DNA from: Negativicutes bacterium
GTDB lineage: Bacteria; Bacillota_C; Negativicutes; Sporomusales_B; JARLHX01
Reading direction: 5' to 3'
Assembly (NCBI GenBank): GCA_031292035.1
Contig: JARLHX010000147.1
Coordinates: 1 to 12,858 of the forward strand
DNA length: 12,858 nt
How positions within the stretch are numbered: the stretch's first letter is position 1; each line of letters opens with the position of its first letter. Below the pieces are notes generated by a model. It searched no databases. It was not told the DNA's origin and saw only the letters and a program-made list of their open reading frames with translations. Position numbers and translations under genes: made by a program. Shown here one piece after another: positions 8,412 through 12,858 of the stretch.

Positions 8412-9410
8412 TTACCTCCCTAACCAACTATTGAAATAATCACGAATTCCGTCATAGTTATGTTCTATCGCATCAATAAAACCTTTTGTGTCAAAAGTAA
8501 TTGCGTTTGTCGGGGGCTGGATATTATTGTCTTGTACTAATGCATTAATTGCATCCCGATATTCTGAAGTCGGCCCAGGCGATTGGGTAGCCTGATACAC
8601 TGCCTGAGCTGTTTCATAACCATCCACGGTAGACCTGCTAGTGGTGCCGACATCACTAATATCGTCAGCCCCTTCAGTTGCTCTTTCACCCAATTTTTCA
8701 AGTGCATCCCCATAATATGAACTATGCTCTGTCTTTTGGGTAGCCTGATACACTGCCTGAGCTGTTTCATATTCATTCATGGTAGGCTTGCTAGTGGTGC
8801 TGGCATCGCTAATATTGTCAGACCCTTCTGTTGCTGCTCTTTCGCCCAATTTTTTAAGTGCATTCCCATAATATGAACTATGCTCTGTCGTCTGGTTATT
8901 AATTCGAGATTGTTGCCCAGCCTTCCAATTCTCATAATTGATATCCTCATCCCGGACAATTTTGTAATGCTGCCGATCCAGAGACAGATCTGAAACACTC
9001 TTTCTTGCATCTACAAAGCTATATGCCATTCCGGTCCCATCAAGTGTTTTGACAATATTCTCTGATGTTTGTAATCCTCGCGCGGCTAAGGAAGCCGCAG
9101 GAAACAATACCCCTTGGAAGGCGGAAAATTGCTCTAACAAATATTTATAATCAATATTTTTACCTTCAAGTTTACGTATATCTTCATTGTTAAACATAGT
9201 TTTTGCAGACGCAATAATTCCAGCACCGGCAAGAATAACAGCTAATTCGGGAGCTGATACGACTGCTGCAGGTATGGCTAAGGCTGCTCCTGCAACTGAT
9301 AAAAGGGTATTCTGTGATTTTAAGTCATCAATAGTCTTGATTCTCTCCGCTTCTAAACCATCAACCAATACATAGTTCCCATTCTCTAATTTATATACTT
9401 TGACTCCCAT
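8412..9410 (-). CDS. Unrecognised 332-aa repeat protein in the tape-measure position
   Basis: I do not recognise this protein. The start is ATG 9410 with AGGGGG eight bases upstream; a GTG three codons earlier overlaps that site. Residues 1-35 are mixed (VKVYKLENGNYVLVDGLEAE). Residues about 37-72 form one long hydrophobic Ala/Ile/Val stretch able to span a membrane. Residues about 80-170 look helical and charged. Then come two copies of a 51-residue unit, each beginning EHSSYYG and ending ETAQAVYQATQ, a degenerate third start (SEYRDAINAL), and a C-terminal FIDAIEHNYDGIRDYFNSWL helix. It is far AT-richer than the genes on both sides and is preceded by two hairpins. It fills the slot where tail chaperones and tape measure occur in other long-tailed phages. 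It could be a very short tape measure, a moron/cargo protein, or a membrane-acting effector; none is proven. Confidence 0.7.
   Translation of the reverse strand: MGVKVYKLENGNYVLVDGLEAERIKTIDDLKSQNTLLSVAGAALAIPAAVVSAPELAVILAGAGIIASAKTMFNNEDIRKLEGKNIDYKYLLEQFSAFQGVLFPAASLAARGLQTSENIVKTLDGTGMAYSFVDARKSVSDLSLDRQHYKIVRDEDINYENWKAGQQSRINNQTTEHSSYYGNALKKLGERAATEGSDNISDASTTSKPTMNEYETAQAVYQATQKTEHSSYYGDALEKLGERATEGADDISDVGTTSRSTVDGYETAQAVYQATQSPGPTSEYRDAINALVQDNNIQPPTNAITFDTKGFIDAIEHNYDGIRDYFNSWLGR
8585..8889 (-). repeat. Tandem in-frame 153-bp repeat (two copies)
   Basis: Copy 1 (8738-8889) and copy 2 (8585-8733) both contain the shared stretches GGGTAGCCTGATACACTGCC and ATAATATGAACTATGCTCTG at equivalent places (plus-strand reading). 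The period is 153 bases, exactly 51 codons. One copy has an extra Ala codon (ERAATEG against ERATEG). Divergence includes both silent and amino-acid changes, so the duplication is not brand new. Confidence 0.9.
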
Positions 9411-9455
9411 ATTAAACACCCCCTAGTCGGTTTAGATTCTTAAACATCTACTTCG

Positions 9456-9516
9456 AAAAAACCGAGTTCTTACTCTAATCAAATTTTCTTCTTCCCGAGC
9501 AAGGTAAGAAGTACTC
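9456..9516 (-). terminator. Terminator-like hairpin upstream of the repeat-protein gene
   Basis: Minus strand: GAG-TAC-TTCTTAC (9516-9504) can pair with GTAAGAACTC (9473-9464), leaving the TAC bulged. The stem is followed by GG and six Ts (9461-9456). The loop is long. Together with the 9541-9577 hairpin it makes the 217-base gap between the tail tube and repeat-protein genes a probable region of reduced read-through. No convincing promoter was found after it. Confidence 0.4.
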
Positions 9517-9540
9517 ATTGTTCAACTTAATTACCAAATA

Positions 9541-9577
9541 CCTTTACGCATTGTCTTAGCAAAACAATGCGTAAAGG
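9541..9577 (-). terminator. Perfect 14-bp hairpin after the tail tube gene
   Basis: CCTTTACGCATTGT (9541-9554) and ACAATGCGTAAAGG (9564-9577) are exact inverted repeats around a 9-base loop. The stem may extend inward past one mismatch. On the minus strand it is followed by a U-rich but interrupted tail (TATTTGGTAATTAAG), so it is a weak terminator or a 3'-end stabilising hairpin for the abundant tail-tube message. The arms have no clean T-run on either side. Confidence 0.6.
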
Positions 9578-9627
9578 CTCTGTTTGGTCTCATCTAATAT
9601 TACTTTTTCAAATTACCTTCGGCTTTA

Positions 9628-10578
9628 TCACGACGCATAAGACGAACGCCCATTGACCAGGGTCGCTACGATGACGCTGCCGCCTGAGCCGTTGTCATAA
9701 TAGGCCTTAAACGGCAGCGTGACATTAATGCCCTTATCGCTGTCCACGCCGGGTGAAGTCTGCTGGAAAAACAGTTCTTCCATGAAGAACTGCAGGCTGT
9801 GGTTGCCGTTGGTGAATTTGAACTTGAGCGAGGTTTCCGTATTGTTGATCGCCTTATTCAATAGTGCCGTGTCCTGAAAAAACGCGTTGATGCTGCCGGA
9901 GACCTGGAGATTGCCCTCCGACAGGCTGGTCCGGAAACCGCCGCCGCCGATGGCGTAGGTATTGCCGTCCAGACCGAAGTCGGCGGTCAGGCTGGCGCTG
10001 GTCACAATGGCCAGCGGCGAGCCGCCTTCTTCGATCGTCCCCTGAAAGTTGTTGTATTTCAAGCCGGCGATACTGGTCAGGGGCGACGCGAAGGGCGCAG
10101 CGCCCACCGTTCTTTTGGCGCCCATAATATTGATACTGGCGGTCAGTTCGCTGTCGCCGCCGTAACTGAAGGAAAAGCCGCTTACTTTACAGCCGTTGAA
10201 CATTTCATAGGCCGGAATGTCTGGATACTGCTGCTCCAGCACCAGCGACGGCTGGCCGGAGCTCACCTTGAAAACATGGGTGTAAGGATCGCCGGAACCG
10301 GTGGTCGTGGGGCTGCCAAACATCGCTCGCAGCCAATATCCGAAAGCGATCTGCTCGACAGGCACCACGATGCTGCCGGCTACGTCGGTATTGCCGACCG
10401 CCATCTGGGCCTGATCGCGGCGGCCGCGGATGGTTGCCGAGTTGATCAGATTTTGGTTGATCGTAATTTTCGACTGGTTCATAGGCATGTTATAGCCTGT
10501 GGGCGAGGCTGGCGTCTGTCCGTACGTGGTTTCAAATGCCAGCGCCAGTTGAGAATTGAATCCCTTTGCTCTTGCCAT
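9628..10578 (-). CDS. Phage tail tube protein
   Basis: A 316-aa protein with ATG 10578 preceded by GGGAGG seven bases upstream. The N-terminus (ARAKGFNSQLALAFETTYGQ ... GYNMPM) is the usual opening of Bacillota tail tube proteins, followed by the alternating beta-strand pattern of the tube fold (residues about 35-310). Typical motifs are the GRRDQAQMAVGNTDVAGSI strand-loop and the late LKFKFTNGNHSLQFFMEELF segment. It should polymerise in hexameric rings to form the non-contractile tube; no sheath gene lies next to it, so the tail is of the siphovirus type. It is GC-rich and follows the tail terminator gene by 12 bases. It resembles the Phage_tube_2 type in length and start, but the exact family is not established here. 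Confidence 0.85.
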   Translation of the reverse strand: MARAKGFNSQLALAFETTYGQTPASPTGYNMPMNQSKITINQNLINSATIRGRRDQAQMAVGNTDVAGSIVVPVEQIAFGYWLRAMFGSPTTTGSGDPYTHVFKVSSGQPSLVLEQQYPDIPAYEMFNGCKVSGFSFSYGGDSELTASINIMGAKRTVGAAPFASPLTSIAGLKYNNFQGTIEEGGSPLAIVTSASLTADFGLDGNTYAIGGGGFRTSLSEGNLQVSGSINAFFQDTALLNKAINNTETSLKFKFTNGNHSLQFFMEELFFQQTSPGVDSDKGINVTLPFKAYYDNGSGGSVIVATLVNGRSSYAS

Positions 10579-10590
10579 GTGAATACCTCC

Positions 10591-11067
10591 CTAATAAATG
10601 ATGCTGTAGCCGTTGACAGTCTTGATTTTTACGGTGACATCCATCCGTCCGGGAAACTGGGGAAAATAGGCTATCGGCTCGATGCTGTAGTTCACTACTC
10701 TGATCGGGTTGTCGGTGCTGATCTGGGCCAGCTCCTGGTAGATCAGTTGGCCCAGGGCGTTGCATTCCGAAATGCCCGTGCATTCCGTTACATTGTTGTT
10801 AACAGTCACCGTACTCTGTGATATCGTCCAGCCTACAGTGAGGTGATAGGTAAACTCCTGCAGTTCCAGCCCTTCCGCCTTGGAGCCCGGATAAATGATA
10901 ATCATCGGGCAGTTGCTTGCCGCCGGCGGTGCCTGGCCGTTGACGCCGACGAAAATGCTCGGCGACTTGCCATACGTCATCGAGCAGAAATTTTGTATCG
11001 GCACACTTGCTTTCAAAGCATCCCGCCATTTGCCGATGATGTCGCTCAGATTCAATGTTGGAATCAT
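10591..11067 (-). CDS. Probable tail terminator / tail completion protein
   Basis: A 158-aa protein with ATG 11067 preceded by AGGAGG seven bases upstream. The N-terminal helix (LSDIIGKWRDALKASV), a central strand pair after a PMIIIYP segment, and the C-terminal RMDVTVKIKTVNGYSI strand fit the small alpha/beta fold of tail terminator proteins (lambda gpU and neck-protein relatives). The main support is its place directly before the tail tube gene, its size and its fold pattern; no diagnostic motif is present. It would cap the tube and, in a phage, join it to the head. No head-side partner is coded in this window. It contains a few Cys residues (for example near 28, 53 and 95) without an obvious metal site. 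Confidence 0.6.
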   Translation of the reverse strand: MIPTLNLSDIIGKWRDALKASVPIQNFCSMTYGKSPSIFVGVNGQAPPAASNCPMIIIYPGSKAEGLELQEFTYHLTVGWTISQSTVTVNNNVTECTGISECNALGQLIYQELAQISTDNPIRVVNYSIEPIAYFPQFPGRMDVTVKIKTVNGYSIIY

Positions 11068-11109
11068 GTGGTCTCCTCCTTGTCTTCATTAGCGGTACTT
11101 CTCATTACA

Positions 11110-11259
11110 TCAGTGATTGGCGGCATACACCCCCATTTGGCAGATTGCGCATTTGCCGGTGGTGCCGGCGGTAATCCACCAGGCGCAGGCCCCCTGCAGA
11201 CATTGGCCGAACGAGGCCACCTTATTGTCGGGGTTGATACAAAGTAGCGGACAATACAT
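11110..11259 (-). CDS. Small cysteine-rich phage protein, 49 aa
   Basis: A short gene with a strong ribosome site (AGGAGGAG, then six As, then ATG 11259). The peptide starts MYCPLLCINPDNKVASFG and continues with CLQGACAWW, then KCAICQMGVYAANH. Cysteines fall at 3, 7, 20, 25, 37 and 40; the C-x2-C pair and the CAWW core resemble small zinc-binding-looking proteins often seen in Bacillota prophages. The overlapping longer frame (11064-11300) has no comparable start and is a shadow. It lies 42 bases before the tail terminator gene. Its function is unknown; metal binding is inference. Confidence 0.7.
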   Translation of the reverse strand: MYCPLLCINPDNKVASFGQCLQGACAWWITAGTTGKCAICQMGVYAANH

Positions 11260-11266
11260 TTTTTTC

Positions 11267-11288
11267 TCCTCCTATTCTTTATCCGTAC
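11267..11288 (-). repeat. Repeated gene-start spacer (second copy at 11702-11723)
   Basis: The 22 bases upstream of the 49-aa gene match the spacer before the 59-aa gene at 20 of 22 positions. Both read, on the minus strand, GTACGGATAA, then an A-rich stretch, then ATAGGAGGA. The repeat supplies the ribosome site of both small genes, so the spacers are probably related by duplication or recombination. Confidence 0.75.
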
Positions 11289-11305
11289 ATCAAATGGCAA
11301 AAAGA

Positions 11306-11497
11306 CTAAGCGTCAGCCGGACGAGCTTCGTCACTGGACATTCGCTTTCTCCGATTGAGAAAAGCCTCGACCAGGCAGCCGCATTCCGCATCAAAAAATT
11401 TGCACTTGCATGTTGATCCGAAAGCAAAATCCTGCGTATCGAGCCAGCAATACGCTTTTGGAAGTCTCTGTCTTTCTTCCTAGACTCTCTCCTCCAT
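11306..11497 (-). pseudogene. Small Cys-rich ORF interrupted by an amber codon at position 6
   Basis: ATG 11497 has a good ribosome site (GGGGGAGG, eight bases upstream). It reads MEERV, then TAG at 11480-11482, then remains open in the same frame for 57 more codons to TAG at 11306-11308. The open part contains YCWLDTQDFAFGSTCKCKFF followed by DAECGCLVEAFLNRRKR. Five cysteines (one single, then C-x-C twice) look like a real small phage protein rather than chance. No ATG, GTG or TTG lies between the amber and the Cys cluster. So it is either a pseudogene, an amber read-through or recoded gene, a sequence error, or a gene using a rare start. The ribosome site and the neighbouring small genes argue that this position is meant to be translated. 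Confidence 0.45.
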
Positions 11498-11515
11498 AAT
11501 CCCTGCCTCCCCCGC

Positions 11516-11695
11516 CTAGATCCCGATCAGCTCGATATTCCCATAAAAGCGGCGGTTGCTGCGCTTCCAGCTGATATCCAGGGTGTTGAGGGCCCGATGC
11601 AGTTCCTTCGCCTTGCCCCGGACCTCGTCGTCGGTGAGCTGCGGGCATTCGCGCCGGTAGATTCTCTCCAGCGTTTCCAGCGTGTAGTACTTCAT
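11516..11695 (-). CDS. Small hypothetical phage protein, 59 aa
   Basis: A short gene with a strong ribosome site (AGGAGG seven bases before ATG 11695). The peptide starts MKYYTLETLERIYRRECPQL and ends FYGNIELIGI. It is highly charged and probably helical for residues 5-40. It follows the regulator gene by 31 bases and precedes the amber-containing ORF, whose ribosome site lies right after its stop. I do not recognise a family. Its place between regulator and tail genes, and the repeated spacer upstream, suggest a prophage accessory gene. Confidence 0.65.
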   Translation of the reverse strand: MKYYTLETLERIYRRECPQLTDDEVRGKAKELHRALNTLDISWKRSNRRFYGNIELIGI

Positions 11696-11726
11696 GATTT
11701 TTCCTCCTATTTCTTATCCGTACCGG

Positions 11727-12116
11727 TCAGGACAAATTCAGATAGGTCGTCAGGCGGGCAATTCCCTTTTGGGCGTGAAACTTCACCGTGACCGTCCCGA
11801 CCCCCAGCCTTGTGCCGATCTGCTCACAGGACTGCCCTGCTTTCATCAGTTTCAGGACCGTTTTCTGCCTCGGCGACAGCCGGTCGATGGCTTGATCGAC
11901 ATCGATAAGGGTGCACAGAAGCTCCTCCTTGCCGCCGCCGGAGCCGCCCCCACCGGTCCGCTCATGCCGCGCCGCTGCCAGTTCCACCGCGCTGCGCAGT
12001 TCCTGATAGCGTTTGATAAAAGCGGCAACCTGCCCGGATTGATACTCGCCGAGCCGCGGCGACTTACCCGGCGCGGCCTTGTCCGTCCCGCCTCCCAGCG
12101 TCCAGTGACGATCCAT
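11727..12116 (-). CDS. Sigma-70 region 4-like / ArpU-type phage transcription regulator
   Basis: A 129-aa protein. ATG 12116 is preferred because AGGAGG lies seven bases upstream; the ATG two codons earlier is too close to it. Residues about 75-125 (AIDRLSPRQKTVLKLMKAGQ, then SCEQIGTRLGVGTVTVKFH) form a helix-turn-helix of the sigma region 4 / LuxR type. Residues about 25-55 are helical. A Gly-rich GGGGSGGG linker joins the two parts. No sigma region 2 is present, so it is not a full sigma factor. ArpU-like proteins of this size control late-gene expression in Gram-positive prophages and sit at the head of the late operon, as here, so it probably activates the tail operon. A DNA-binding terminase small subunit is a weaker alternative, since no large subunit follows. 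Confidence 0.65.
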   Translation of the reverse strand: MDRHWTLGGGTDKAAPGKSPRLGEYQSGQVAAFIKRYQELRSAVELAAARHERTGGGGSGGGKEELLCTLIDVDQAIDRLSPRQKTVLKLMKAGQSCEQIGTRLGVGTVTVKFHAQKGIARLTTYLNLS

Positions 12117-12135
12117 ATTCATACCTCCTCCAATC

Positions 12136-12292
12136 TAAATAGGAGCCAAGGCCGCGCTCACCCATCCATTGCAAACTGCCAGTCAAAAGAAAATGGAAGC
12201 CCAAAGCAGCCAATAGGCCGTTTTGAGCTTCCATTCAGCGAAACCGGAAGCTTGAATCTCATATGGGCGGCGTCGACGCCGGCTCCTATTTA
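12136..12292 (-). ncRNA. Structured 5' leader of the tail operon, possible regulatory RNA
   Basis: A 12-bp perfect inverted repeat, TAAATAGGAGCC (12136-12147) and GGCTCCTATTTA (12281-12292), encloses 133 bases. Inside are a perfect palindrome GGCGTCGACGCC (12269-12280) and the terminator hairpin at 12185-12235. On the minus strand this begins right after an extended -10 promoter and ends about ten bases before the GGAGGAGG of the regulator gene. As RNA it would be a multi-branched fold closed by a long first helix, in the style of riboswitch, attenuator or phage antiterminator (put-like) leaders. No known riboswitch class is recognised. Confidence 0.45.
12185..12235 (-). terminator. Intrinsic terminator (right MFS end and/or leader attenuator)
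   Basis: Minus strand: AATGGAAGC (12235-12227) pairs with GCTTCCATT (12200-12192). The stem extends past one mismatch by four more pairs, with a small inner GCC/GGC stem, and is followed by TTTTCTTTT. It lies about 110 bases after the stop of the right MFS gene, so it terminates that transcript. It also lies inside the leader proposed for the tail operon, where it would act as an attenuator. Confidence 0.75.
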
Positions 12293-12294
12293 TG

Positions 12295-12303
12295 ACTATA
12301 GCA
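12295..12303 (-). promoter_or_regulatory. Extended -10 promoter candidate for the tail operon
   Basis: Minus strand TGC-TATAGT (12303-12295) is an extended -10 with 5 of 6 matches to TATAAT. No good -35 lies at 16-18 bp, as is common for extended -10 or activator-dependent promoters. The predicted start at 12287-12289 falls exactly on the first strand of the long inverted repeat. Two GTGTCA copies 11 bp apart (12322-12339) lie just upstream and could bind an activator. Confidence 0.4.
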
Positions 12304-12347
12304 CGAAGAAGAGAAAATACGGTGTCACAAAAGTGTCATTCCCCTGG

Positions 12348-12858
12348 TCAGCTGTTCCCGACCGGCTCAGCGCCGACCGGATCCTCCACCGGTTCGGTGA
12401 TTGTCAGCAGCACCAGGACGCACAGCGCGGAGCAGGCCGCCAAAAACATGAATACCACGTCCCAGCTGTAGGCGTCGAGAATCATGCCCGTGATCAACGG
12501 GGCGCAGGCACCGCCCGCCTGCCCGCCGGTATTGACAACCGCCATGGCGATAGGATAGGTTTTTTTCGTTGTCAGCCCCATGGGATAAACCATGAAGGAC
12601 GAGTAGCCCACATTCAATAGCAGGCCGGTAATAAAGAGCAGAATCGCCAACAGCACCGGGTCGTTGGGCGAAAAAGTCAGTGCATACATCATAAAGACCG
12701 TGGACACCGCGGTAATAAGCATGGTCGGTTTACGCCTCTTATTTACCACCTTGTCGGAGAACCAGCCCCCGAGCAAATTGCCCAGTACCGCTCCCACAAA
12801 GGGCGCCGATGCGACAAAGCCCATATTCATCACCGAGAATTTCTTTACAGTCAGCAGA
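12348..12858 (-). CDS. MFS transporter, C-terminal fragment
   Basis: The last 169 residues of an inner-membrane transporter that enters from the right edge and stops at 12348. The readable part holds about five membrane helices. GGWFSDKVVNKRRKP is the cytoplasmic loop motif (G-x3-D-[K/R]-x-[K/R][K/R]) between helices 8 and 9. Later helices include the Gly-rich NTGGQAGGACAPLITGMILD stretch typical of organic-acid MFS carriers. A short acidic tail (EPVEDPVGAEPVGNS) ends the protein. The substrate is not determinable. It probably belongs to the same broad branch as the fragment at the left edge but is a different gene, since this is a C-terminus and that is an N-terminus, both on the minus strand. 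Its transcript would end at 12185-12235. Confidence 0.88.
   Translation of the reverse strand, partial: LLTVKKFSVMNMGFVASAPFVGAVLGNLLGGWFSDKVVNKRRKPTMLITAVSTVFMMYALTFSPNDPVLLAILLFITGLLLNVGYSSFMVYPMGLTTKKTYPIAMAVVNTGGQAGGACAPLITGMILDAYSWDVVFMFLAACSALCVLVLLTITEPVEDPVGAEPVGNS

Noticed and set aside
11064..11300. 78-aa minus-strand ORF
   Set aside because: Out of frame with the 49-aa Cys-rich gene, which has the strong ribosome site; this frame is Pro/Arg-rich shadow.
356..12213. 11-base inverted match (TTGGCTGCTTT) between the left terminator and the right hairpin, considered as terminal inverted repeats of a mobile element
   Set aside because: Both copies are parts of terminator stems, no transposase or target duplication is present, and the match does not extend.
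12158..12262. 34-codon minus-strand ORF in the leader (starts MRFKLPVSLNG)
   Set aside because: No ribosome site at a workable distance, and it is read through the terminator hairpin; better explained as structured RNA.
11694..12620. 308-aa plus-strand ORF
   Set aside because: Antisense to the regulator, the leader and the MFS gene; no ribosome site and low-quality composition.
1..12858. Search for CRISPR arrays, tRNA or rRNA genes, integrase and direct-repeat attachment sites
   Set aside because: No regularly spaced short repeats, no cloverleaf or rRNA-like sequence, no integrase frame and no convincing direct repeat flanking the phage block were found by eye.

Overview
The window is almost entirely minus-strand. 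It holds a compact block of long-tailed (siphovirus-type) phage tail genes lying between two truncated major facilitator superfamily (MFS) transporter genes. Strong GGAGG-type ribosome sites, many intrinsic terminators, moderately high GC and the style of the small Cys-rich phage proteins suggest a Gram-positive-lineage anaerobe, most likely Bacillota of the Negativicutes (Sporomusa/Pelosinus type). That placement is inference; no rRNA or housekeeping gene is present to prove it.

Layout, in the direction of transcription (right to left). (a) 12858-12348: C-terminal half of an MFS transporter. (b) 12303-12123: an extended -10 promoter and a leader that can fold into a large structure closed by a 12-bp perfect inverted repeat, with an intrinsic terminator inside it. 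(c) 12116-11110: a sigma-region-4/ArpU-like regulator and three very small genes (59, about 63 and 49 codons). The middle one has an in-frame amber at codon 6, and the last two are Cys-rich. (d) 11067-9628: a probable tail terminator (neck) protein and the tail tube protein. (e) 9627-8412: an intergenic stretch with two hairpins, then an AT-rich gene for a 332-aa repeat protein. It sits exactly where tail chaperones and the tape measure normally lie. (f) 8406-3024: a lambda-like tail-tip module, gpM-like, gpL-like (four Cys for an Fe-S cluster), an NlpC/P60 peptidase (the gpK half without JAB), and a gpJ-like hub with a gpI-type ubiquitin-like domain fused at its N-terminus. (g) 3011-444: an 855-aa fibre/receptor-binding protein with two LamG-like domains, followed by a perfect 14-bp-stem terminator at 334-361. 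(h) 221-1: promoter, leader and first 34 codons of a second MFS transporter.

Terminase, portal, capsid, protease, integrase, holin, endolysin and a recognisable tape measure are all absent, and both ends run into transporter genes. The retained tail genes are open and well spaced. The locus therefore reads either as a decayed prophage that kept its tail module, or as a domesticated tail-like particle (non-contractile tailocin type). In the second case the 332-aa protein would be a very short tape measure or a cargo/moron gene. The best candidates for something new are that protein, the structured leader RNA, the amber-containing small ORF and the gpI-gpJ fusion.
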